A stretch of 64,000 bases of DNA from Sinorhizobium alkalisoli. GTDB taxonomy: Bacteria > Pseudomonadota > Alphaproteobacteria > Rhizobiales > Rhizobiaceae. The position numbers were made by a program, and so were the translations under genes. Where the stretch lies: assembly GCF_008932245.1 (NCBI RefSeq), contig NZ_CP034909.1, positions 1,922,001 through 1,986,000 of the forward strand, written 5' to 3'. Below the pieces are notes generated by a model. The model was given only the letters and a program-made list of their open reading frames with translations. It searched no databases and had not been told where the DNA came from. Positions within the stretch are counted from its first letter, which is position 1; each line of letters opens with the position of its first letter. Positions 8,493 through 17,193 of the stretch are shown here, piece after piece.

Positions 8493-8812
8493 CGATGGAG
8501 CGTCGTGCGCTGCTTGTTCAAATATCGACTCCTCCGCCATCGGCTCCAGGGGCGCAATCAGCAAAGCCTACAACCGAACCGCGACTGCCCGTCCTTGGCG
8601 CCCTTCGACGGCGGTTGCCAGATTGCGCCATGACGGCCGGCATCGCGTCGCTCTCCATACATTTGCCCAATTCAGCGCGCGCAGCTTCGTCGCTGCGATA
8701 TCGGATCGCGAATTTTCCCAGTCGCGCCTGTCTTCGCCGACGTCGCAAATCGGCAAGCCGACTGTTATATTAAAAGCGACGAATAGATACCGCGTCCAGG
8801 ATGGGAATTCTC

Positions 8813-9820
8813 ATGAACAAGCCCCTGATCAAAAAGCGATCGCTCGTATTCTTCCTGGTACCGAATTTCTCCATGCTGCCCTTTTCGGCGGCGATAGAAA
8901 CGCTGCGCATCGCCAATCGGATGCTCGGCTACGACGCCTATAGCTGGCGCCTGGCCTCGACCGATGGCCAGAAGGTCGTTTCCTCCGCCGGCATCGCCCT
9001 TGAAGTCAACACGTCGCTGGCCGAAGAGCGCAAGGCGCTCGGCGGCGAGGGCCGCCCCTCGATGGTCCTCGTTTGCTCCGGCGTCTATGTCGAAGAGTTT
9101 CAGAACAAGTCCGTCAATGCCTGGCTGCGCGAAGTCTACAATCGCGGCATCGCCGTCGGCAGCCTCTGTACCGGCGCCCACGTGCTGGCTTCTGCCGGCC
9201 TGCTCACTGGCAAGCGATGCGCCATCCATTGGGAGAACCTGCCCGGCTTTTCCGAAAGCTTTCCCCAGGCGGATGTCTTTGCCGATCTCTACGAGATCGA
9301 CAGCAATATTTATACCTGTGCCGGCGGCACCGCCTCGCTCGACATGATGCTGAACCTGATCGATCAGGATTTCGGCGAGAACCTCGTCAACCGTGTCTGC
9401 GAGCAGGCGCTGACGGACCGCGTGCGCGGGCCGCACGATCGCCAGCGGCTCCCGCTTCGCGCACGGCTTGGCGTGCAGAACACCAAGGTGCTCTCGATTA
9501 TCGAACTGATGGAAGCCAACCTCGCCGAGCCGCTCTCGCTGGTGGAAATTGCCGAAAGCGCCGACCTCTCCCGACGCCAGATCGAGCGGCTGTTCCGCCA
9601 GGAGATGGGACGCTCTCCCGCCCGCTACTACCTAGAAATCCGCCTCGACCGCGCCCGCCACCTCTTGATCCAGTCGTCGATGCCGGTCGTCGAAGTGGCC
9701 GTCGCCTGTGGCTTCGTCTCCGCCTCGCACTTCTCCAAATGTTATCGCGAGCTCTACAATCGATCGCCGCAGCAGGAGCGCGCCGAACGCAAGCTGACGC
9801 TGCAGATGGCCGCCCGGTAG
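8813..9820 (+). CDS. GlxA family transcriptional regulator (DJ-1/PfpI plus AraC HTH)
   Basis: A 335-residue regulator with an N-terminal DJ-1/PfpI-like amidotransferase domain (SLVFFLVPNFSMLPFSAA; nucleophile-elbow-like GSLCTGAHVLASAG) and a C-terminal AraC/XylS double helix-turn-helix (LVEIAESADLSRRQIERLFR; VVEVAVACGFVSASHFSKCY). The layout and N-terminal wording resemble the GbdR/CdhR group that controls glycine-betaine, carnitine and related catabolism. I take the ATG at 8813 (GGGA upstream); an in-frame ATG at 8801 is possible. No catabolic gene lies next to it, so any target is distant. Confidence 0.9.
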   Translation: MNKPLIKKRSLVFFLVPNFSMLPFSAAIETLRIANRMLGYDAYSWRLASTDGQKVVSSAGIALEVNTSLAEERKALGGEGRPSMVLVCSGVYVEEFQNKSVNAWLREVYNRGIAVGSLCTGAHVLASAGLLTGKRCAIHWENLPGFSESFPQADVFADLYEIDSNIYTCAGGTASLDMMLNLIDQDFGENLVNRVCEQALTDRVRGPHDRQRLPLRARLGVQNTKVLSIIELMEANLAEPLSLVEIAESADLSRRQIERLFRQEMGRSPARYYLEIRLDRARHLLIQSSMPVVEVAVACGFVSASHFSKCYRELYNRSPQQERAERKLTLQMAAR

Positions 9821-9932
9821 AGCCTCGATCCGCTCGCCTCGTGCCGGCTCTCCGGGAACCGAGGCTATGATCGCTGACCGGACCCGGTTGAAGGTGCCGC
9901 GCTTTACGGCGAACGCTTTCAATCGGCGCGTC

Positions 9933-9973
9933 GAGCTTTCCGAAAGCGGGTACGGTTTTGGGGCCGATGCGCC
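9933..9973 (+). repeat. Degenerate RIME-like module 2A
   Basis: CGAGCTTTCCGAAAGCGGG followed by a GGTTTTGGGGCCGATGCGCC-type stretch matches module 2A of the repeat at 8386-8492 with many changes. It is probably an eroded copy between the GlxA-type gene and the GGDEF gene. Confidence 0.45.
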
Positions 9974-10029
9974 AGCCGGCATTTTATTCAGATTCACGAT
10001 GAGTTCGTCGGCGCGTCCCGCCGATCCGT

Positions 10030-11361
10030 TCAGGAGGCCAGCGCGTCGAGCAGCGTCAGTTCCGACATCACGCGGTTCCGCCCTGCATGCTTTGCCATGT
10101 AAAGGAACTGGTCGGCAGCGTGCAGATAGTTCTCGAAGGATTCGGGCGCCTCTACGGTCGCCAGTCCGATCGAGACCGTGATCGTCAAGTCGTCGTCGTC
10201 GACGACGATCTTGGACTTCGCCAGTTCCACCCTTACCCGCTCGCAAAAGGCGAATGCCTGGTGGACGTCCAGCCCGTCGAAGAGGATGCCGAATTCCTCG
10301 CCGCCGAGGCGGGCAAGCAGATGCTCCTCGCCCACCAGCGCCTTCAGCCGCCGTGCTACATGCTTCAGCACCACATCGCCGATCTCGTGGCCATAGGTAT
10401 CGTTCAGACGCTTGAAGTGGTCGATATCGAGCACGGCGATCGACGTTCCCTCGCCACGTCGCAGGCATTGATCGACGAGACGCGGGCCCGTGACGAAGAA
10501 ATGGCGCCGATTGAATATCTCGGTCAGATAATCGCTTGCCGCGGCGCGCCTCAGCCCCTGAATGCGCTGCTGCAGCGTCGCGGCGTGGCGCACACGTCCA
10601 CAGAACTCCGCCTCGAGAAACGGTTTGCGGATGAAGTCTGCTCCACCCGCCTCGATGAAGCGCGCCGCTGAGCGTGCGTCGCCGTGTTCGCACAGGCCGA
10701 TCACCGGCACGCTGTCCTCCCCCTGGCGCCTACGAAGCTCTTCGAGCAAGGCCGCCGGCTCCATGTCGGCGCTTTCCGCATCGATGACAATGACGTCGAT
10801 GGCCTCGCCCTGATCCAGGACCTGCATCGCCTCGGACGCCTCGGACGCCTCGATCACCGACAGCCGCTGTCTGCGCAGGATGCCGGTCAGTTCGGTGCGC
10901 GAGTCCTTGCTGGGGTCGACGAGCAGCACGGTGATCCGGCCGTTCGTCAATGCCCTGTCGACAGACGTGAGCAGGCGGTCGATCGATCCAGGCTCGTTCT
11001 TGATGATGCAATCTATGACGCCCCTTGCCAGGACCTCATCGCGGGTGTCGTCATTGAACGCCGCAGTGAAGACGATGGCGGGCACCCGGTTTTCGAGAAC
11101 GAAGTCAAGCGCCTGGCAATTCGGCGCATCCGGCAGGTTTAGATCGAGGACGGAGAGCGCGAAGGGCGAATCCCCGGCGGCCGCCATTTCCGCCCTGGCA
11201 GTGTTTAACGAGGCGCAATGGGTGATGTTGATGCCGTGCGTTAGCTCCAGCCCGTATTTCAGGGCGGTGGCGAACATCCGCGAATCCTCGATGAGCAGCA
11301 GTCGCTTGTCGCGGTGCTTCTGCACATAAGTCGCCCGTCTCGACGCGCGGCGCAATCTCAC
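10030..11361 (-). CDS. REC-REC-GGDEF response regulator (probable diguanylate cyclase)
   Basis: A cytosolic two-component output protein that probably makes cyclic di-GMP. Two receiver domains come first (RLLLIEDSRM and VLDLNLPD with the phospho-Asp; then TVLLVDPSKD, VIVIDAES and GADFIRKPF), followed by a C-terminal GGDEF domain with DYLTEIFNRRHFF, AVLDIDHFKRLNDTYGHEIGD and an intact active loop RLGGEEF. No RxxD inhibitory I-site precedes the loop, so product inhibition may be absent. The architecture is PleD-like. The start is uncertain: I use GTG 11361 behind GGAGGG/AGGA; GTG 11379 is in frame. It lies downstream of another double-receiver gene on the same strand and is probably its paralogue. 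Confidence 0.88.
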   Translation of the reverse strand: MRLRRASRRATYVQKHRDKRLLLIEDSRMFATALKYGLELTHGINITHCASLNTARAEMAAAGDSPFALSVLDLNLPDAPNCQALDFVLENRVPAIVFTAAFNDDTRDEVLARGVIDCIIKNEPGSIDRLLTSVDRALTNGRITVLLVDPSKDSRTELTGILRRQRLSVIEASEASEAMQVLDQGEAIDVIVIDAESADMEPAALLEELRRRQGEDSVPVIGLCEHGDARSAARFIEAGGADFIRKPFLEAEFCGRVRHAATLQQRIQGLRRAAASDYLTEIFNRRHFFVTGPRLVDQCLRRGEGTSIAVLDIDHFKRLNDTYGHEIGDVVLKHVARRLKALVGEEHLLARLGGEEFGILFDGLDVHQAFAFCERVRVELAKSKIVVDDDDLTITVSIGLATVEAPESFENYLHAADQFLYMAKHAGRNRVMSELTLLDALAS

Positions 11362-11440
11362 GATTCCTGCACCCTCCACCCCTGCTGGTGACGAACGCGA
11401 GCGCGCGCATCGCCCTCCGGCAAATCTTTACCGTTCATCC

Positions 11441-11501
11441 GGCTTGACGGCCACCTGCTTCCTTCCCGTCGAACGGGAAGGAAGCAGGTGGCCGTCAAGC
11501 C
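11441..11501. repeat. Perfect 29-bp hairpin between the two response-regulator genes
   Basis: The arms 11441-11469 and 11473-11501 are exact reverse complements with a 3-base CGA loop; they begin and end with GGCTTGACGG / CCGTCAAGCC. No T-run follows on either strand, so it is not a standard terminator. It could block read-through from the double-receiver gene, or be a small mobile palindrome. The rest of the 11362-11693 gap shows no gene. Confidence 0.85.
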
Positions 11502-11693
11502 GTGGCTCTGAATGAGCTCCGGATATGCAAGTGCGCCGGTCGGCGCCGCTCGCAGAAGCCGTGCTTCGACAGACGGCACCGACCGGGTATTCCAATTCTC
11601 TTCCGCAATTGAAGAACCCTTCGGTTGCAATTCCGTTAATGGATCAACCAAAAGCCATGAAATTCCACTGCAAGCAGACGTTTCGGAGAGGGT

Positions 11694-12527
11694 TCAGGCG
11701 GAAATCTTCGCCTTCTCGTTCAGCGTCCTGATCTTCGTCAACGTGTCGAGGTTCTGGTTGACGCGACAATAGAACTCCTCATTAACGAAGGGGCGAACGA
11801 CGAAATCATTACCCCCGGCTTTGAGGAAGCGTGCGGAAAGCAGCCGATTGGTGGACGAGGAAACGCCGATGATGCGCAACTGGTGTGGCCCGCGGGCGGC
11901 CCGGATGCGGCGCGTCAGTTCGAATCCGTCGATGTCCGGCATGTTGTAATCGGTGATGACGAGGGCGATATCCGGATTGTTCTTCAGGATCCCGAGCGCG
12001 ACCGCACCGTTTTCGGCGGCGCTCGTGCGGAAATTGTAACGTTTCAACTGCGTCGTGAGCAGCGCACGCGCTGTCGGGCTGTCGTCGACGATCAGCACGT
12101 GGTGCTTCTGATTGGTCAGGAACCGACAGACCGATTCCGCCAGCATGTCGACGGCAAAGACACTGTCCTTGATGACGTAGTCGACGATATCCTTTGCCAG
12201 GATCGCCTCGCGGGTACTCTCCTGGAACGAGCCGGTGAAGACGATCGTCGGCACGCTCATCTCGATCAGATAGTTGAGCGCCTCGCCGTTTTCCGCGCCC
12301 GGAAGGTTGATATTGGAGATGGCAAGCGCCGGCGGAAAGGATGCGTTCTCGACGGCGAACTGCAGCTCCTCGAGGTCACGACAGACGATCACGTCGATAT
12401 CGAACAGTTCCTTCAGCCGCTTCGAGACCATGGACGAGAAAAGATTGGAGTCCTCGGCAAGCACGATGCGGTGCTCGCCCAGGGATTCGCCGGAATAATA
12501 CATTCCGGAAACGCCGAAGAATGACAT
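11694..12527 (-). CDS. Tandem receiver-domain response regulator (first receiver degenerate)
   Basis: A 277-residue protein of two CheY-like domains and no output domain. The first (HRIVLAEDSNLFSS, ISNINLPG, VPTIVFTGSF, VDYVIKDS) has Asn where the phospho-accepting Asp should be (SNINLP against LDLNLP in the neighbour), so it is probably a pseudo-receiver. The second is complete (VLIVDDSPTAR, VITDYNMPDIDG, IIGVSSS, DFVVRPF with R in place of the usual K). The N-terminal half resembles the first receiver of the REC-REC-GGDEF protein downstream, suggesting duplication. It may act as a phosphate sink or a protein-protein switch. Confidence 0.88.
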   Translation of the reverse strand: MSFFGVSGMYYSGESLGEHRIVLAEDSNLFSSMVSKRLKELFDIDVIVCRDLEELQFAVENASFPPALAISNINLPGAENGEALNYLIEMSVPTIVFTGSFQESTREAILAKDIVDYVIKDSVFAVDMLAESVCRFLTNQKHHVLIVDDSPTARALLTTQLKRYNFRTSAAENGAVALGILKNNPDIALVITDYNMPDIDGFELTRRIRAARGPHQLRIIGVSSSTNRLLSARFLKAGGNDFVVRPFVNEEFYCRVNQNLDTLTKIRTLNEKAKISA

Positions 12528-12751
12528 TGATCGCCTTCAAGAAAGAGTGTTCCCCGAAGGCATGCTAGGGGCAAAAGGCTTTAGAGGCTGTTAATGAGAG
12601 GACGACAACCGGGCATGGTAGCGGATCGCGGCCAACGCCGGTCCTGAGGCACAATATCAAATCGCAATCTCGATCTGCTGGCGGGCAGCAGGTCCGCCGC
12701 CCTTGTTCGGCAGCCGCTTGACCACCAAACCGGGACGCCTATCTCCCGGTC

Positions 12752-13555
12752 ATGGACAGGATTGATCATCGGCCATGGTCCGTCTCATCGAACCTGCAAT
12801 CGCTGTCAGTGGCGATCCGGCGCATTGAACGCGGGCGCGATCAGGGGGCACTGCGCTGGCAGGCGCTGCTGGCTTTCATCGATCTCAGCATACTGGCCTT
12901 CTTCCTCCTGGGTCCCTACCTGCGGGCCGGCCCCATCTATCTGATCATCGACTACACGATCGCCGCCTGGATCGGCGGCGAATTGCTCGCACGCGCGGTC
13001 GCGGCGTCGTCACTGCGGAACTTTATCAAAAGGTCCATGACGTGGATCGACCTGGTCATCCTCGGGACACTGTTGTTTCCGGACGTCCTTTTCAATTTCG
13101 CATTCCTGCGAGCCATGCGCCTCTGGGCTATCGGGAACAGTCCGCTGCTCTGCGAAATACTGCGCCGTCTCGGCTGGGCGCATTTGCACGATGTTATCCG
13201 GGCCTCTCTGAATTTCCTGGTCTTTCTGTTTATGGTGACGGGGTTCGTCTACACGACCTTCTTCTATGGACGCGAGGCCGGAGAAGGATTCGTCGACGCC
13301 CTTTATTTCACCGTTGCCACGATTACCACCACCGGCTTCGGCGATATCACGCTTCCCGGCACGCTCGGCAAGCTGACATCCGTGGTGACGATGATCGTCG
13401 GCATATCGCTTTTCGTCAGACTTGCTCAGGTGATCGTCCGTCCATTCAAGGTGAATTTCCCTTGCCCGAAATGCGGATTGCAGCGACACGAGGCGGATGC
13501 GGTCCATTGCAAGGCCTGCGGTCAGCTCCTCAACATTCCGGACGAAGGCGATTGA
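12752..13555 (+). CDS. Two-pore-type / voltage-gated-like K+ channel with C-terminal zinc ribbon
   Basis: A 267-residue inner-membrane ion channel. About five hydrophobic segments precede the pore (residues 38-60, 64-82, 98-118, 152-172), then the pore helix ALYFTVATI and selectivity filter TTTGFGDI (192-199), then the last membrane helix (LTSVVTMIVGISLFVRLAQV). FLRAMRLWAIGNS is a reduced S4-like segment with only two arginines. After the pore sits a Cys4 zinc ribbon (C238, C241, C253, C256: CPKCG...CKACG), unusual for a K+ channel. It is followed 49 bases later by a nucleotide cyclase that also has a zinc ribbon, so the two are probably co-transcribed. Ion selectivity is inferred from the filter. 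Confidence 0.88.
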   Translation: MDRIDHRPWSVSSNLQSLSVAIRRIERGRDQGALRWQALLAFIDLSILAFFLLGPYLRAGPIYLIIDYTIAAWIGGELLARAVAASSLRNFIKRSMTWIDLVILGTLLFPDVLFNFAFLRAMRLWAIGNSPLLCEILRRLGWAHLHDVIRASLNFLVFLFMVTGFVYTTFFYGREAGEGFVDALYFTVATITTTGFGDITLPGTLGKLTSVVTMIVGISLFVRLAQVIVRPFKVNFPCPKCGLQRHEADAVHCKACGQLLNIPDEGD

Positions 13556-13604
13556 GCAATCAAAATCCCCTGACCGCGCGCCGTTTTCGATATAGTATGC
13601 CGCC

Positions 13605-15014
13605 ATGGGAGAAGCTCAGTCTCTATTCGAAGTTCTGCGCCAGTCGGTAAGGCCGCACGTCGTCGAAGCCTTCGAGCGGCTTGTGCGGGATGCGCCGGAC
13701 CGCAAGCTCTGCCGCATCAACGCGCTCGCCTTTGCAGCCGCCGCAGGTCTCGATGAGGAGGAGACGATCGCGGGCTTCCTGCAGGCCTCGCGGCTTGGCA
13801 TCTTCGAGCTTTCCTGGAATGTGCTCTGCCCCGGCTGCGGCGGAGTTCTCGACGCCAATACGACGCTGAGGACGGTGCAGAGCACCGAATATACCTGCGC
13901 ACTTTGTGCTGCGGGTTACGAGCCGACGCTAGACGAAATGGTCGAGGTCACTTTCACGGTAAGCCCGCGGGTGCGCCATATCGAGGCCCATAACCCGCAC
14001 GAATTGCCCGCGATCGAATTCTTCCGCCAGATGTACTGGGGCTCCGGCGTCGACCTGCCGGAGGAGGACTATGAGGAAAAGGTCGACGAATTCCTGATCG
14101 AGGCGCTCGAACTTCCACCGGGCGAGAAGGCGGTGATCTCGCTGCAGCTTCCGTCGAAGTTCGTCATCGTGTTCGAGCCGGTGACGCATGCGGCTCAGTT
14201 TCTTGACGTGAGCGGCGAACCGACGCGGGAGCGCCGGAACCTGTCGCTCGTCTTCGACCGTTCCCACCGCCATGCCGAAACGCTGAAGCTGCAACCGGGT
14301 CCGATCCGCATTCAGCTCGAGAACCACGCAGAAGTGCGCACCCTGCCGTCGGTCTGCATAGCCGATGAAGCGCTGCACGCCCTGCTTGGCAGCCGACGAC
14401 CGTTCCTGACCGCAAAACGGCTCCTGTCCAACCAGACGTTCCGCGACATCTATCGCACCGACACGCTCGACGTGGACCAGCGGTTGAAGATCACCAGCCT
14501 CACCTTCCTCTTTACCGACCTTCGCGGCTCGACCGAACTCTACGAGCGCGTCGGCGATCTTGCGGCCTTCGACCTGGTGCGGGCACATTTCCGGGTCCTG
14601 AACGAAATCGTCGCGGCCGAGGCCGGCGCCGTCGTCAAGACGATCGGCGACGCGGTGATGGCGACCTTCCCGACGCCGGACCGCGCGGTCGCCGCGGCGA
14701 TGCGCATGCGCGACGCGATGCGCGAACTCAACGACGAGCGCGGCAGCGAGGACCTGCTGCTGAAGATCGGCATCCACGAAGGGCCCTGCATTGCAGTCAG
14801 CTTGAATGAGCGGCAGGACTATTTCGGCCAGACCGTGAACATCGCCTCACGCGTCCAGCATCTTGCCACCTCGCGCGAGATCTTCGCCACCGGCTCCGTG
14901 CTCGAGGACCCGCGCGCCGCGACCCTGCTTTCAGACCGGGGCCTGAGCCCGATGGCGCATAACGTCGCGCTGCGCGGCATCGCCAACGAAATCAGCATTT
15001 TTGCTATTCCCTAA
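13605..15014 (+). CDS. Class III adenylate/guanylate cyclase with N-terminal zinc ribbon
   Basis: A 469-residue soluble nucleotide cyclase. An N-terminal helical region leads to a Cys4 zinc ribbon (C75, C78, C98, C101), a middle beta-rich region of the DUF5939 kind (about 110-280), and a C-terminal class III catalytic domain from about residue 297. The metal-binding aspartates are visible in FLFTDLRGSTELYERVGD (D305) and TIGDAVMATF (D349), and the transition-state Asn/Arg in VNIASRVQ. It is transcribed just after the K+ channel, so its cyclic nucleotide may act on the channel or a linked system; this is inference, as the channel has no obvious cNMP-binding domain. Confidence 0.9.
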   Translation: MGEAQSLFEVLRQSVRPHVVEAFERLVRDAPDRKLCRINALAFAAAAGLDEEETIAGFLQASRLGIFELSWNVLCPGCGGVLDANTTLRTVQSTEYTCALCAAGYEPTLDEMVEVTFTVSPRVRHIEAHNPHELPAIEFFRQMYWGSGVDLPEEDYEEKVDEFLIEALELPPGEKAVISLQLPSKFVIVFEPVTHAAQFLDVSGEPTRERRNLSLVFDRSHRHAETLKLQPGPIRIQLENHAEVRTLPSVCIADEALHALLGSRRPFLTAKRLLSNQTFRDIYRTDTLDVDQRLKITSLTFLFTDLRGSTELYERVGDLAAFDLVRAHFRVLNEIVAAEAGAVVKTIGDAVMATFPTPDRAVAAAMRMRDAMRELNDERGSEDLLLKIGIHEGPCIAVSLNERQDYFGQTVNIASRVQHLATSREIFATGSVLEDPRAATLLSDRGLSPMAHNVALRGIANEISIFAIP

Positions 15015-15162
15015 GGCGGCAAAGGCGCGGCGCTGTAGCTGATTGTTCCAACCTGCAACCCACCACCCAATTATTCGACCTGGGAAGTAAAATCGTTTCT
15101 CCCTTGTCGGCATTGTCCGCCACCGAACGTCCTGGATGAAAGGCGAGCAAGGAGATACGACC

Positions 15163-15822
15163 ATGCGCAAGATCGTCGTTGGTGCATTCACCAGCCTCGA
15201 CGGAATCATGCAGGCGCCGGGTGGTCCGCATGAGGATCCCGTCGGCGGCTTCGAATATGGCGGCTGGGCCGCCCCCTCTTTCGACGAGGCGATGGGCCAG
15301 GCAGTGGACGAGATGTTCGCCGAGCCCTTCGATCTTCTCCTGGGCAGGAAGACCTACGACATATTCGCAGCCCACTGGCCCTATGCAGGCGCCGACGACC
15401 CGATCGGCACTCTCTTCGATCGCATCACCAAATATGTCGCAACGCGCGACCCCGACCGGCAGTTCGACTGGCAGAACAGCCGGACGTTGGGAGCGGACGT
15501 GGTCGGCGCACTGAAAGCGCTCAAAAGCGAGGATGGACCGAACCTGCTGACGCAGGGTTCGACCGATTTCCTGCAGACGCTCTTTGAGAACGACCTCGTC
15601 GACGAGATGTATGTCTCGTTCTTTCCGGTCATCCTCGGAAGCGGAAAGAGGCTTTTCGGCGAGGGCACGAAGCCCATGGCGTTGAAGCTTGTCGGCTCCC
15701 GTGTTTCCGGGTCGGGCGTAACGGTCAACAAATACGTCCGCGCCGGCGAGGTCGTAACCGGCTCCTTCGAGTTCGATCAGCCGACGGAGGCGGAACTGGA
15801 GCGGCGGCGGAAGCTGACCTGA
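15163..15822 (+). CDS. Dihydrofolate reductase family protein (RibD C-terminal type)
   Basis: A 219-residue protein of the RibD C-terminal/YwjB-like reductase family, NADPH-dependent enzymes with a dihydrofolate-reductase fold. The start MRKIVVGAFTSLDGIMQAPG and the central LLLGRKTYDIF, followed by VSFFPVILGSGKRLF, are hallmarks of the family. The ATG at 15163 has an AAGGAGA site 8 bases upstream; an upstream ATG at 15136 in the same frame covers this site and is rejected. It is a single gene. The physiological substrate is unknown; most members are not true folate enzymes. Confidence 0.88.
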   Translation: MRKIVVGAFTSLDGIMQAPGGPHEDPVGGFEYGGWAAPSFDEAMGQAVDEMFAEPFDLLLGRKTYDIFAAHWPYAGADDPIGTLFDRITKYVATRDPDRQFDWQNSRTLGADVVGALKALKSEDGPNLLTQGSTDFLQTLFENDLVDEMYVSFFPVILGSGKRLFGEGTKPMALKLVGSRVSGSGVTVNKYVRAGEVVTGSFEFDQPTEAELERRRKLT

Positions 15823-15915
15823 GCGGCCGACAGATTTCCTTTGCGATCATGCGAATACCCGCGAATAGCCACGATTTATCGCGTATAATGGGCGCTCAGC
15901 TGACAAATGGAGGGT

Positions 15916-16338
15916 ATGATGAGAACCGAAGAAGCCATGCATCCCGGCGTTCGTTGGATCGGGCCGGACACGGACTTGCGTACCATCGCGCGCATCATGA
16001 AGGAGGAGGATATCGGCGCATTGCCCGTGGGCGAAAACGACCGCCTGATCGGCATGGTGACGGATCGCGACGTTACGTTGCGCGCCTTTGCCAATGGCGA
16101 TGACATCTCTTCGCTCACCGCCCGCGACGTCATGACGAGGGAGATCGTCTATTGCCGCACCAACGAATCCGTCGAAGACGCCATTCACCTGATGGAGTCG
16201 AAAAAGATTCGACGTCTTCCGGTCATCAATGACGACAAACGCATGGTCGGCATGCTGTCGCTGGGCGATGTTTCCCATTGCGCCAGTCAGGAACTCACCG
16301 GCGAACTGGCGAAGGCGGTCAGCGGCCATCACGCCTGA
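15916..16338 (+). CDS. CBS-domain pair protein
   Basis: A 140-residue protein that is essentially one Bateman module of two CBS domains: DTDLRTIARIMKEEDIGALP...GMVTDRDVTLR, then DVMTREIVYCRTNESVEDAI...KIRRLPVIN...GMLSLGDVS. Such stand-alone pairs bind adenosine nucleotides or Mg2+ and regulate partner proteins. GGAGGG at 15909 supports a start at 15916 or 15919 (two adjacent ATGs). It lies upstream of a terC-type gene, separated by a hairpin. Confidence 0.9.
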   Translation: MMRTEEAMHPGVRWIGPDTDLRTIARIMKEEDIGALPVGENDRLIGMVTDRDVTLRAFANGDDISSLTARDVMTREIVYCRTNESVEDAIHLMESKKIRRLPVINDDKRMVGMLSLGDVSHCASQELTGELAKAVSGHHA

Positions 16339-16360
16339 ACGCCTTCACCTCAGTTGGCTC

Positions 16361-16393
16361 CGACGCCGCGCGTTTTGGGAACACGCGGCGTCG
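16361..16393 (+). terminator. GC-rich hairpin after the CBS-domain gene
   Basis: CGACGCCGCGCGT pairs with ACACGCGGCGTCG (one mismatch) across a short TTTGGGA loop, 22 bases after the stop. There is no U-tract, so termination is probable but not certain. Confidence 0.45.
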
Positions 16394-16552
16394 TAGGCGC
16401 GCCCGAGCTGCGCCGCACGGGATGTCTTTCCCGCTGCGGTTTCCCGGCGGCAAGAATACTGCGGGCGACCGGCAGAACCCCTTGATCGAGTGGATCGTCG
16501 CGGTCTATGCCTCTAGCCGCGCGGATATTTCGCGCGCGGAGAGGGGCACGCC

Positions 16553-17188
16553 ATGGAAATCTTCACGTCCGCCGGTTTGCTGGCGCTGCTGCAGGTCATC
16601 GTCATCGACCTTGTGCTTGCGGGCGACAATGCGGTGGTGATCGGACTTGCGGCCGCGGGCCTTCCGTCTGATCAACGCAAGAAAGCGATATTGGTCGGCA
16701 TACTGGCCGCCACGGCCCTCCGGATCGTCCTTGCGACATTTACGGTTCAGCTTCTCGCAATCATCGGGCTCCTCCTCGCCGGCGGCCTGCTTCTGCTTTG
16801 GGTCTGCTGGAAGATGTGGCGGGAGATCCGCTCCGGCGGCCACGGCGATGTGCAAGGCCTGGATAGCGCAACCGCGCCACGCAAGACCTTCGTCCAGGCA
16901 GCGACCCAGATCGTGGTTGCCGATATCTCCATGTCGCTCGACAACGTCCTCGCCGTGGCTGGTGCCGCGCGAGAGCACACGACGATCCTCGTCTTCGGCC
17001 TGATGCTTTCGATTGGCATGATGGGCGTTGCTGCGAACATCATAGCGAGATTGCTCAGCCGCCATCACTGGATTGCCTATGTCGGCCTGGTGATCATCCT
17101 CTATGTGGCACTCGACATGATCTACCGGGGTTCGCTCGAGGTCTGGCCGCATCTGATGCCGGCCGCCCAGGCGCTGGTCGCCGGTTGA
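16553..17188 (+). CDS. TerC family integral membrane protein (YjbE-like)
   Basis: A 211-residue inner-membrane protein of the TerC/Alx superfamily, probable Mn2+ or other metal-ion exporters acting at secretion sites. The two diagnostic acidic motifs are present: DLVLAGDNAVVIGLAA (about residues 19-34) and DISMSLDNVLAVAGAA (about 124-139). About seven hydrophobic helices are predicted. GAGGGG precedes the ATG. Its stop lies 5 bases from the stop of the convergent MscS gene. I looked for a yybP-ykoY manganese riboswitch in the 214-bp leader and could not recognise one. Confidence 0.88.
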   Translation: MEIFTSAGLLALLQVIVIDLVLAGDNAVVIGLAAAGLPSDQRKKAILVGILAATALRIVLATFTVQLLAIIGLLLAGGLLLLWVCWKMWREIRSGGHGDVQGLDSATAPRKTFVQAATQIVVADISMSLDNVLAVAGAAREHTTILVFGLMLSIGMMGVAANIIARLLSRHHWIAYVGLVIILYVALDMIYRGSLEVWPHLMPAAQALVAG

Positions 17189-17193
17189 TCGAG

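Noticed and set aside
12528..12751. Gene in the gap between the double-receiver and channel genes
   Set aside because: Only short frames without ribosome-binding sites; treated as a divergent promoter region.
16394..16552. yybP-ykoY manganese riboswitch before the terC-type gene
   Set aside because: The gene family suggested it, but I could not find the conserved loop motifs; a covariance-model search would decide.
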